From JBOGVA01 sp050692195 (lineage in GTDB: Bacteria; Actinomycetota; UBA4738): a DNA stretch of 14,628 nucleotides. The stretch covers positions 1-14,628 of the forward strand of contig JBOGVA010000078.1 of the NCBI GenBank assembly GCA_050692195.1, read 5' to 3'. Positions 5,837 to 14,628 of this stretch are shown in pieces. Each line of letters starts with the position of its first letter. The stretch's first letter is position 1. The translations under genes were made by a program, and so were the position numbers. The notes beneath the pieces were generated by a model, which was not told the origin of the DNA, did not search any database, and saw only the letters and a program-made list of their open reading frames with translations.

Positions 5837-6319
5837 TCAGTGAGCCCGGGCGGCGATGTCGGCCAGCACGATCTCCATCGCCTGGTCGTCGGTGAACCCG
5901 GCGGTGACGAGCGCCTGCTTCTTCTTGGCCAGCAGCTCGGCCCGTTGCTTGAGCACCTGGTCGACCTCGTTCGACTGGCCTATGTGGGCGATGCCGGCCG
6001 CAGCCTCCTTGATCTTGGAGTCGAAGCGCTCCAGCACCGACCCCCGGCTGACCGTTCGAGTGGCTTCTTCGGTCGCCCGGGCCACGGTGAGCTCGAGCGC
6101 CCGAGCCGCCGCCGCCTTGGTCGCGGTGTCGATGACCTCCTTGACCTCGGCCGGCACGTCACCGGCCAGGTTCAGCTGGGTCCTGACGCTGGACTCGACG
6201 TCCCCTCGGATCGACTCCTCGAGGCTGTCGACGATGACCGGTCGGCTCGCGATCGGGGTGGCGATCTCACCGATCCGGTCGCGCCTGACCGTGCCGCGGA
6301 TGCGGTCGTGGAACGGCAT
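5837..6319 (-). CDS. Conserved-looking protein of unknown function, 160 aa
   Basis: I do not recognise this protein. It is soluble, largely helical and highly charged, without signal peptide or membrane segment. The N-terminal part (MPFHDRIRGTVRRDRIGEI) is basic. The middle is a long helix-forming region (AEVKEVIDTATKAAAARALE). The C-terminus (LAKKKQALVTAGFTDDQAME) looks like a small UBA-like helical module. The ATG at 6319 was chosen over an in-frame ATG at 6340 because GAAGGGGG lies seven bases upstream of 6319 and would otherwise be coding. It is the first gene of the three-gene minus-strand unit and has a fair promoter upstream, so its role may be linked to the repeat-helix metallopeptidase 27 bases downstream. 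Confidence 0.7.
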   Translation of the reverse strand: MPFHDRIRGTVRRDRIGEIATPIASRPVIVDSLEESIRGDVESSVRTQLNLAGDVPAEVKEVIDTATKAAAARALELTVARATEEATRTVSRGSVLERFDSKIKEAAAGIAHIGQSNEVDQVLKQRAELLAKKKQALVTAGFTDDQAMEIVLADIAARAH

Positions 6320-6361
6320 GGCGATACCCCCTTCTCCCATACCTCATGGATGCCGTGCCAC

Positions 6362-6390
6362 ACACTGCACCCGAGTTCTGACCGCGTCAA
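6362..6390 (-). promoter_or_regulatory. Candidate promoter of the three-gene minus-strand unit
   Basis: Reading leftward, TTGACG (6390-6385) is a good -35 box, followed after 17 bases by CAGTGT (6367-6362), a weak -10. Transcription would start near 6355, about 35 bases before the ATG at 6319. Confidence 0.35.
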
Positions 6391-6542
6391 TCCCCAAGAT
6401 CGGGTGGAATGCCCCCTAGGGCCGTTCGTCGCCTGGCCCGGTGATCGCCGAGATCCCCGTTACCTCCGCCGCCCCGTGGCCCGCCCGCTGTTGGAGAGGC
6501 GCAACCGCGCTTGAAATGTCCTCGAAATCTTGGGCCGAAGGC

Positions 6543-6572
6543 TTGTGCTGATCCTCGGCAGGAATCTACCAT
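6543..6572 (+). promoter_or_regulatory. Candidate promoter of the Na/Pi-family gene
   Basis: TTGTGC (6543-6548) and TACCAT (6567-6572) are 18 bases apart and lie 66 bases before the ATG at 6639. Both boxes are moderate matches. Confidence 0.3.
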
Positions 6573-6638
6573 GCGTAGCGCGCGTGGCGAGCCTACAGCG
6601 TCGAACGACAAAGGAGCACCCAAGTCTTCCGAACGCCG

Positions 6639-8120
6639 ATGGACAAACGATCGACCTCCGAGGGCACTGAAGATAGCTGGGCCCCAGTCGAATACGGGGC
6701 CGTGGAGTCCGCCGAAAAGCGGGAGGCTCCGGGGCGCCGTCCAGAGCCGGAGCAAGGACCGGCGGCGCGCGGCCGGCTGCAAGCGCTTCCGGGGAAGCTG
6801 GCCAACTTCTTGGTGGCCATCTTCCTGTTCGTCCTGGCCATCCAGCTGATGAAGTCCGGGGCAAACGCGCTCGCCCCGAACCTCGGGGGCAGCTTCCCGG
6901 TGGACAACGCCGTGAGCACGCTGGGTCTCGGGTGGATCGGGGCGTATCTGGTGCTCTCTGGCTCGCCGATAGCCGCGGTGGCGCTCTCCCTGTTCGCAGC
7001 GAGCGCCCTCACGGAGCTTCAGGCGTTCAGCATGCTCTCCGGCTCGCGTCTGGGCGCATCCTTCGTCGTCTTGCTGGTGGGGTTCCTCTACGCCATGAAG
7101 AGCAGGAACCGCAGGGAGTCGACGGGGATGGGGGTGCTGGCCCTTTCGCTGACCGCTGCCGTGTACATCCCTGCGCTGCTGCTCGGGTACGGCATCCTGA
7201 AGTCGGGCCTCCTCTCGGGCATCAACTGGACGGCCTCCTCCGGGGTCCAGGGGGCCATCGAGCGCATCTGGGGACCGGTCCTCACGCTGGCGAAGGATCT
7301 GGTTCCCGGATGGCTCCTGTTCCCGCTCGGGCTCGCCGTGATCCTGGTTTCCTTCAAGTTCCTCGACCGCGTCCTCCCTCAGATCGACGGTCATCGCGCG
7401 GCCCGGGGAAAGACGCACTGGCTGAAACGACCCTGGCCGATGTTCTTCCTGGGTTGCCTGGCCGCCCTCCTCACGCTGTCGGTGTCCGTGGCCATCACGG
7501 TGATGGTCCCTCTTGCTGCCAAGGGCTACATCGACCGGCGGGAGGCCATGCCCTACATCATGGGTGCGAACATCACCACCCTGGCGGATACGCTGGTTGC
7601 TGCGATGATCCTCGGCCGTCCCGAGGGCGTGCAGGTCGTGCTGGCCGAGTCCATCGCGGTGACGCTCATTACGCTCGCCTACCTCGTCTTCTTCTACAGG
7701 CCGCTTCAGCGGGCGATCATGCGCCTGGACGAATGGGTGGTCGGGACGCCCCAGCGGATGGTCGGCTTCGTGGCCGGGCTCTTCGTCCTCCCGGGGGTCT
7801 TGCTGCTGTCCGGGAGGATCGCCGGGGTTGGCCCCGGGCTGGTGCGGGGCGGGTCGAGCGAGCTCTGGCTGAGCCTTCTGGCAGCGGTGCTGCTGGCTCT
7901 CCCCGTATGGGGACTGATCGACGCCATCGGCCGGCCGGCCAGACACTGGGAGCGCATCGGCCGGAGGAGGCGCGAATGGATCGCCCTGATGGCCGCCGGA
8001 GCTCCGGTGGGGATCGGCTTCGTGTTGGCCCTGCTGTACTTCGTGAAGATCCGGCCTCTGCTTTCGGTGGCCGAACTGCAGGCTGTCGTTGCAGTGTGGG
8101 GCGACGAGCTGGTTGGCTGA
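6639..8120 (+). CDS. Na+/phosphate cotransporter-family membrane protein
   Basis: This 493-aa polytopic membrane protein has a polar N-terminal tail of about 50 residues and then roughly ten hydrophobic helices. It carries the inverted-repeat signature of the NaPi-II/NptA family (PF02690). The first half has SGSPIAAVALSLF (from residue 107) and SGSRLGAS (134-141). The second half has LSVSVAITVMVPLA and MGANITTLADTL (from residue 308), equivalent to the QSSS and GANIGT substrate motifs of the family. The canonical glutamine-serine cores are altered here, so the transported ion is not certain to be phosphate. No ribosome site sits at normal spacing before the ATG at 6639, leaving the start uncertain. 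It is flanked by its own promoter candidate and the leuS promoter, so it is probably monocistronic. Confidence 0.75.
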   Translation: MDKRSTSEGTEDSWAPVEYGAVESAEKREAPGRRPEPEQGPAARGRLQALPGKLANFLVAIFLFVLAIQLMKSGANALAPNLGGSFPVDNAVSTLGLGWIGAYLVLSGSPIAAVALSLFAASALTELQAFSMLSGSRLGASFVVLLVGFLYAMKSRNRRESTGMGVLALSLTAAVYIPALLLGYGILKSGLLSGINWTASSGVQGAIERIWGPVLTLAKDLVPGWLLFPLGLAVILVSFKFLDRVLPQIDGHRAARGKTHWLKRPWPMFFLGCLAALLTLSVSVAITVMVPLAAKGYIDRREAMPYIMGANITTLADTLVAAMILGRPEGVQVVLAESIAVTLITLAYLVFFYRPLQRAIMRLDEWVVGTPQRMVGFVAGLFVLPGVLLLSGRIAGVGPGLVRGGSSELWLSLLAAVLLALPVWGLIDAIGRPARHWERIGRRRREWIALMAAGAPVGIGFVLALLYFVKIRPLLSVAELQAVVAVWGDELVG

Positions 8121-8136
8121 GCCGCCGTTCCGGCGC

Positions 8137-8144
8137 GGTACGAT
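8137..8144 (+). promoter_or_regulatory. Extended -10 promoter of leuS
   Basis: GGTACGAT, with TACGAT at 8139-8144, is the same extended -10 box as at 3296-3303. It would give a leuS leader of about 75 bases containing a small hairpin (GGTCC and GGACC pairing around 8191-8207). No T-box signature is visible in that leader. Confidence 0.45.
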
Positions 8145-8226
8145 AGATCTCACTCCCCGGAGCGACCCGTTGTGTCGGCTATTCGGAAAAGGTCCTCCGG
8201 CGGGACCAGATGGGATCGGGGTCACC

Positions 8227-10683
<2,457 letters not shown>

Positions 10684-10691
10684 AGGCCCGG

Positions 10692-10720
10692 GGAGGGCCC
10701 GTGAGAAGACCCGGCCCTCT
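10692..10720 (+). terminator. Hairpin after leuS
   Basis: GAGGGCC (10693-10699) pairs perfectly with GGCCCTC (10713-10719), extendable by one G-T wobble, around a 13-base loop. It begins 9 bases after the leuS stop codon. There is no long T-run. Confidence 0.5.
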
Positions 10721-10733
10721 GTGACACGGTTCA

Positions 10734-10762
10734 CTGACCGGCCGGGCGTCGCCTGATACCTT
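10734..10762 (+). promoter_or_regulatory. Candidate promoter of the comEA-comEC unit
   Basis: CTGACC (10734-10739) and TACCTT (10757-10762) are separated by exactly 17 bases, immediately after the leuS terminator. The leader to the comEA start would be about 105 bases and holds the hairpin at 10828-10854. Confidence 0.3.
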
Positions 10763-10827
10763 CCAGATAGGTCCCGCCCCGCCGGCGGTTCCGGCTACCT
10801 CCTCCTCAGTAGCGAGTCGCCTTCCTT

Positions 10828-10854
10828 CCTCTGGACTCGGTCGTCCGCCAGAGG
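10828..10854 (+). promoter_or_regulatory. Leader hairpin upstream of comEA
   Basis: CCTCTGG (10828-10834) and CCAGAGG (10848-10854) form a perfect 7-bp stem with a 13-base loop, ending 10 bases before the GGGAGGAG ribosome site of comEA. It could act as an attenuator or RNA-protein site, or be fortuitous. Confidence 0.3.
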
Positions 10855-10876
10855 TCTGTGTGATGGGAGGAGCGGG

Positions 10877-11530
10877 TTGATCGGAGAACCGCTGAGGGAG
10901 CGGATGCGTTCCCTGGAACGGCGCGAGCTGATCGGCCTGTTCGTGGTGGGGGCGCTGGTGGTGGCGGGCGGCTCGCTCTGGTACGTGCGCTCGCTTCCAC
11001 GGCCCGTGACGGTCGAGATGAGCGGCGCTCGTGGAGCGGCCGCGGTCGTGGAGGGATCGGCCTCGCCGTCACCCTCGCCGACGGTGATCGTCGTCCACGT
11101 GGCGGGCTGGGTGCACCGGCCCGGCGTCTACCAGCTTCGACAGGGTGACCGGTTCATCGACGCCATCCGCCGAGCCGGCGGACCGAGGCCGCGCGCCGAT
11201 CTCACCAGCCTCAACCTCGCCGCCGTGCTCGCCGACGGCCAGCAGATCGTCGTGCTGAGGAAGGGGCAGCGGCTCGGGCCGATCGGCGGGCCCTCCGGGG
11301 CATTCGGGTCGGCGTCGAGCGGGCCCGGTGGCGCCGAGGCGCTCGTGAACCTCAACACGGCGACGCTGGACCAGCTCGAGACGCTCCCTGGCATCGGACC
11401 TGTCCTTGCCCAGCGCATCATCGATCACCGAGAGGCGCACGGCCCCTTTGGCTCCGTGGAGGAGCTCCTCGAAGTGTCCGGGATCGGGGAGAAGCGCCTG
11501 GCCGACCTGAAACCGAAGGTCACGGTGTGA
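10877..11530 (+). CDS. comEA: Competence DNA receptor ComEA (SLBB plus helix-hairpin-helix)
   Basis: ComEA is a membrane-anchored protein that binds incoming double-stranded DNA at the cell surface and passes it to ComEC. The 217-aa product has a single membrane segment at about 17-37 (ELIGLFVVGALVVAGG). A serine/proline linker (SASPSPSP) follows, then an SLBB domain from residue 69 (TVIVVHVAGWVHRPGVY), and a C-terminal helix-hairpin-helix DNA-binding domain from residue 157: VNLNTATLDQLETLPGIGPV, then VSGIGEKRLADL. The start is TTG 10877, chosen because GGGAGGAG (10865-10872) is well placed; a later ATG at residue 10 has no such site. comEC follows in the same frame after only three bases, so the two are co-translated. 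Confidence 0.93.
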   Translation: MIGEPLRERMRSLERRELIGLFVVGALVVAGGSLWYVRSLPRPVTVEMSGARGAAAVVEGSASPSPSPTVIVVHVAGWVHRPGVYQLRQGDRFIDAIRRAGGPRPRADLTSLNLAAVLADGQQIVVLRKGQRLGPIGGPSGAFGSASSGPGGAEALVNLNTATLDQLETLPGIGPVLAQRIIDHREAHGPFGSVEELLEVSGIGEKRLADLKPKVTV

Positions 11531-11533
11531 GCC

Positions 11534-13861
11534 TTGAGCGGTTGGCTCCTGGCGGGGGCGGCGGCCGGGTTCTGGGTGGGGATCCTGTTGACCGGCCTGG
11601 GGGCGACGGGTCCAGGTTTGGCCTGGGGAGTCGCCATGCTCTGGCTGGGCCTGGCCGGGTTGGTGGCAGTGGCGCTGTCTCCCGTGGGCCGGCCCAGGGT
11701 CCTCGCCCGGTGGGTCGCCGCAGGCGTGTGCTTCGTGTTGCTTGGTGCGGGCTGGGCCGCTCTTCGCGAGGCCCACCGGCGGGGCTCGGCGCTCGCCGGG
11801 CTCGCCGGGCGGACGGTGGAGGTCTGGGGGGCCCTGGACACCGAACCCCGGCCCGGGACGTTCGGGTGGACCGCGTCGGCCCGAACCGAACTCGTCTTCT
11901 CATCCTGGCAGGGCCGGCCCGTTGCCCTCGAGGCGCGTGATCCTCTGTGGCTGCAAGGCCGCGGCCCCGCTCCGAAGCTTTCCCAGGGAATTCGAGTCCG
12001 GCTGAAGGGAACCCTGGTTGCGCTGAGGGATGAGTTCGGTGCGCACCTGCGCCGGCGTGGATACCCGGCAACGATGTCCGTGGCGACCATTCACGAAAGA
12101 GGCCCGCCCGTAAGCCTGCTGCTTCGGGCGGCGCACTCCATCAGGTCGCGCCTCCGTGGCTCGCTGACCAGGCTGTTTCCCGAGCGGGAAGCGGGACTGC
12201 TGATGGGCCTTCTCCTTGGAGACACGTCCCGCTTGGACGTCGCCGTGGAGGAGGACTTCCGGGCGACCGGCCTCACCCACCTCACCGCGGCATCCGGCCA
12301 GAACCTGACCATGTTCCTGGCTCCGTTGATCGGCCTCGCCATGGCCGTGGGGCTGGGACGCTGGGGAAGGCTGGCGGTGGGGCTGGCCGGGACCGGCTTC
12401 TTCGTGTTGTTGGCGGGGGCCCAGCCCTCGGTCCAGCGGGCGGCGGCCATGGCGGGACTCACCCTCCTCGGGATCTTCCTGGGACGCCCCAGGAGTCCTC
12501 CCGCCATCCTGGGAGGGGCGGTCCTGTTCCTGCTTGCCCGCAACCCCGCGCTGGCGTACGCACCCGGGTTCCATCTCTCGGTCGGTGCGACCGCAGGGAT
12601 CGCCCTTCTCGCCGGTCCCCTGTCGGAAGGCCTTCGCTTCCTTCCGAAGGGAGTGTCCCTGGCGGCAGCGGCGACGCTCGGCGCCCAGGCGGGCGTGACG
12701 CCGCTGCTGCTGTTTCAGTTCGGCATCGTTCCGCTCGTCTCGATCCCGGCCAACCTCCTCGCCTTTCCTGCTGTGGCCCCCGCCATGTTGCTTGGGCTGG
12801 CCGCCGGCACGATCGGTCTCGCCTCCCACGGCTTGGGTGGGCTCGTCGGATGGGCGGCCCGAGCGCCGCTCGTCTACCTGGAATGGCTCGCGGATCGGCT
12901 GGCCAGGTCGCCCCTTCCCTCCATCACTTCCCCGGGCGGGCATGTGCTCGCCCTGCTGGTCGGCCTGGGAATCGTGGGAGCCGTGGCATGGTGGCTGCGG
13001 TCCCGACGCCGTATCCCACGCTGGTCGCTCCTGGCGGCGGTGGTGATCGCGCCCCTCTTCGTCTGGTCGAGCGCGTTTCGGTCGGGCCCGCCCGGTGGGC
13101 TCACCCTCACGTTCTTCGACATCGGTCAGGGGGACGCGGCGCTCGTTCGATCTCCAGGGGGGGCCAGCATCCTGATCGACGGCGGCCCCGATCCCGATGC
13201 GGTGCTCAGGAAGCTGGCGGCGCTCGGGGTGAAGCGGCTGGACCTGGTGGTGGCCACCCACCCCCACGCCGACCACGTGGGCGGGCTACCCTCGGTGCTC
13301 GCTCGGCTCCCAGTGGCTCTGGTCATCGACCCGGGGTGCCCAGGCGACTCTCCGTGGTACACCGACCTGGTCCGGGCCATCGACGCTGCCGGCGTGCTCT
13401 TCAGGCATGCGACGTCGGGAGCGGTGCTCCGGATCGGGGATGTTCGGATCGACGTCCTCGGACCGGATCGGTGTTCCACCGGCACGGAGTCGGACGCCAA
13501 CAACGACTCACTGGTGTTGCGGGTCACGAAGGGGCCTGCTTCCGTCCTCTTCACCGGCGACGTCGAGGAGCCGGCCCAGCAGGACATGCTCCGTGAGGAG
13601 ATGGCCCTGCTTCCCGCCCTGGTACTGAAGGTGCCCCACCACGGAGGGGACACCTCACTCGACGGATTCTTCCTGGCCGTCGGGGCTCGGGTGGGGGTGG
13701 TGAGCGTGGGGGCCAATCGATACGGGCATCCCAGCCCGGAGGTGCTGGCCGAACTCGCATCGCAAGGGACGCGGGTGTTCAGGACCGATCACCTCGGTGA
13801 CCTCACGGTGACGTTCCGGGGGAATGAGGTCCTGGTGGCTTCGGCAAGGTCGCGAGGGTAG
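11534..13861 (+). CDS. comEC: Competence channel protein ComEC/Rec2
   Basis: This 775-aa ComEC is the inner-membrane channel through which single-stranded DNA enters during transformation. N-terminal helices precede an OB-like DUF4131 region (about residues 90-190). The competence domain begins near residue 220 with LLMGLLLGDTSRL, then TGLTHLTAASGQNL, and several membrane helices. The C-terminal metallo-beta-lactamase domain has FFDIGQGDAALV, HPHADH (576-581) as the metal-binding motif, LFTGDVEEPA and KVPHHGGDTS. All metal ligands seem present, so its proposed nuclease activity should be intact. The start is TTG 11534, three bases after the comEA stop in the same frame; a distant GAAGG is the only ribosome site, consistent with translational coupling. 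The natural-transformation ability of the organism is inferred, not shown. Confidence 0.93.
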   Translation: MSGWLLAGAAAGFWVGILLTGLGATGPGLAWGVAMLWLGLAGLVAVALSPVGRPRVLARWVAAGVCFVLLGAGWAALREAHRRGSALAGLAGRTVEVWGALDTEPRPGTFGWTASARTELVFSSWQGRPVALEARDPLWLQGRGPAPKLSQGIRVRLKGTLVALRDEFGAHLRRRGYPATMSVATIHERGPPVSLLLRAAHSIRSRLRGSLTRLFPEREAGLLMGLLLGDTSRLDVAVEEDFRATGLTHLTAASGQNLTMFLAPLIGLAMAVGLGRWGRLAVGLAGTGFFVLLAGAQPSVQRAAAMAGLTLLGIFLGRPRSPPAILGGAVLFLLARNPALAYAPGFHLSVGATAGIALLAGPLSEGLRFLPKGVSLAAAATLGAQAGVTPLLLFQFGIVPLVSIPANLLAFPAVAPAMLLGLAAGTIGLASHGLGGLVGWAARAPLVYLEWLADRLARSPLPSITSPGGHVLALLVGLGIVGAVAWWLRSRRRIPRWSLLAAVVIAPLFVWSSAFRSGPPGGLTLTFFDIGQGDAALVRSPGGASILIDGGPDPDAVLRKLAALGVKRLDLVVATHPHADHVGGLPSVLARLPVALVIDPGCPGDSPWYTDLVRAIDAAGVLFRHATSGAVLRIGDVRIDVLGPDRCSTGTESDANNDSLVLRVTKGPASVLFTGDVEEPAQQDMLREEMALLPALVLKVPHHGGDTSLDGFFLAVGARVGVVSVGANRYGHPSPEVLAELASQGTRVFRTDHLGDLTVTFRGNEVLVASARSRG

Positions 13862-13899
13862 GACTCCGGCTGGGAAGCGTCCGGGTCACGCCGGCTCTC

Positions 13900-13905
13900 T
13901 AGAAT
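13900..13905 (+). promoter_or_regulatory. -10 box giving a probably leaderless holA mRNA
   Basis: TAGAAT ends seven bases before the holA ATG at 13913, the distance at which transcription normally begins, and there is no ribosome-binding site between them. This is the usual arrangement of leaderless actinobacterial genes. No good -35 box is seen. Confidence 0.5.
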
Positions 13906-13912
13906 CGCGATC

Positions 13913-14628
13913 ATGGGGAAGCCGCCGACGCTGGCGCTGTTCTGGGGTGAGGAAGAGTTCCTGCTCCGTCAGGCCGCCCTGGAGCTGCTGGCCGCCCAGG
14001 ACCTGCGCGCGACAGAGGTCGAGGCCGGGGAGTGGCAGGGAGGGGAGACGTCGGACCTGGCAACCCCTTCGCTCTGGGGGGAGCCTCGCGCGCTCCTGGT
14101 GACCGGGTGTCAGGCGCTTCCGGAGACCGGCCTCCGAGAGCTTCGCTCCTACCTGGAGGCTCCGTCGCCCGACGCGGTCCTGGCGCTCACGCTCGTCTCT
14201 CGCGCCCGCACGACCCCTCCCTTGGGAAAGATCGTCCAGTCAGTGAGGGGTCTGGTCCGCCATGTGGCCGTGAGGCGGCAGGACCTTCCCAAGTGGATCC
14301 TGGATCGTGGTCGGATGCGCGGTGTCCGCCTGAGCGGCCCCGCGGCCACCGCTTTGATGGCCGCGGTGGGAGATGATCCGGCCGCCCTCGATCAGGGGGT
14401 GGAGCAGCTCGCCACGGCCTTCGCCGGGGCCTCGGTGGGGCCAGACCAGGTGAGGTCCCAGTTCCAAGGGCTGGGGGAGCAGCGTGTGTGGGACCTGTGT
14501 GACCGGGCCTTCTCCGGTCGCCGTTCGGAGGCGCTGGTGGTCCTGAGGTCGCTCCTCGACGGCAGGGACGATCCACTGCTCATCCTGGGCGGGATCGCCT
14601 CACGGGTTCGGGACCTCGTTCGGGTGCA
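13913..14628 (+). CDS. holA: DNA polymerase III delta subunit, N-terminal part (runs off the window)
   Basis: HolA is the delta subunit of the clamp loader that opens the sliding clamp at replication forks. About 238 codons are present, without a stop, to the right edge. The start MGKPPTLALFWGEEEFLLRQ matches the family opening (a hydrophobic strand, then GEE/D-x-FL). Later come RRQDLPKWILDRGRMRGVRL, VGDDPAALDQGVEQLATAF, which is the typical domain II motif, and RVWDLCDRAFSGRRSEALVV leading to DPLLILGGIASRVRDLVRV, the domain III collar helices. As usual for delta, no Walker A motif appears. It lies 51 bases after comEC with its own -10 box, the order leuS-comEA-comEC-holA being common in actinobacteria. 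Confidence 0.9.
   Translation, partial: MGKPPTLALFWGEEEFLLRQAALELLAAQDLRATEVEAGEWQGGETSDLATPSLWGEPRALLVTGCQALPETGLRELRSYLEAPSPDAVLALTLVSRARTTPPLGKIVQSVRGLVRHVAVRRQDLPKWILDRGRMRGVRLSGPAATALMAAVGDDPAALDQGVEQLATAFAGASVGPDQVRSQFQGLGEQRVWDLCDRAFSGRRSEALVVLRSLLDGRDDPLLILGGIASRVRDLVRV

Larger units (their letters stand above)
6320..6638. other. Divergent intergenic region, 319 bp
   Basis: This gap separates the minus-strand operon from the Na/Pi-family gene. It contains the two candidate divergent promoters listed separately, a small perfect palindrome CCCTAGGG at 6414-6421, and an AAGGAG at 6611-6616 that is 22 bases from the ATG at 6639, too far to serve it. No tRNA-like structure, riboswitch or further gene was recognised. 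Confidence 0.5.

Noticed and set aside
8145..8226. T-box or leader-peptide control of leuS
   Set aside because: No T-box antiterminator sequence or leucine-rich short frame; only a 5-bp hairpin.
11900..13276. 458-aa minus-strand frame antisense to comEC
   Set aside because: Gln/Arg/Gly-rich shadow; comEC motifs are intact on the plus strand.

Overview
The window looks like a piece of chromosome from a high-GC Gram-positive bacterium, most likely an uncultured, deep-branching member of the Actinomycetota. The reasons are the gene order leuS - comEA - comEC - holA, a short five-helix cytochrome oxidase subunit III, an exported SpoIID-type protein ending in LGFP cell-wall repeats, frequent GTG and TTG starts, and TANNNT-type -10 boxes. 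Taxonomy is inferred from these features only. No rRNA, tRNA, insertion sequence, prophage or CRISPR array was seen.

Layout. The left edge holds the first 15 codons of an exported protein (minus strand), divergent from a VOC/glyoxalase-fold protein (224-631). Next come a decayed DinB-family remnant (about 667-806, plus) and an OsmC-family thiol peroxidase on the minus strand (824-1270). A SpoIID/LGFP exported protein (1466-3226) and a SAM-dependent methyltransferase (3334-4113) follow on the plus strand. A three-gene minus-strand unit, read from 6319 down to 4103, encodes an unrecognised 160-aa protein, a putative metallopeptidase with a long 11-residue-repeat helix, and cytochrome c oxidase subunit III. 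The rest is on the plus strand: a Na/Pi-cotransporter-family protein (6639-8120), leuS (8227-10683), the competence pair comEA/comEC (10877-13861), and the 5' part of holA (13913 to the window end).

Main discovery candidate. The OsmC reading frame is interrupted by an in-frame TGA at 892-890, exactly where this family has its second, C-terminal redox cysteine (Cys-Pro). The same frame then continues for 21 codons of recognisable OsmC C-terminus to a TAG at 824. A 6-bp hairpin with a four-base AGTT loop begins 14 nt after the TGA; its loop lies 20 nt after it, within the spacing of bacterial SECIS elements. The simplest reading is a selenoprotein OsmC with selenocysteine at residue 127. TGA is an ordinary stop elsewhere in the window (methyltransferase, comEA, SpoIID), so a recoded genome is not the explanation. 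A nonsense mutation or sequencing error remains possible.

Second point of interest. The 366-aa product of 4709-5809 has about 15 uninterrupted 11-residue repeats, very acidic and alanine-rich, with tryptophan at one fixed position in the later repeats. A hydrophobic segment and a zinc-peptidase-like HELVH domain follow. It sits in one apparent operon with ctaE.

Functional links. comEA and comEC would form the DNA-uptake receptor and channel. leuS and holA are housekeeping neighbours. The SpoIID/LGFP protein and the exported protein at the left edge are envelope-related. The methyltransferase and Na/Pi transporter look like independent transcription units.
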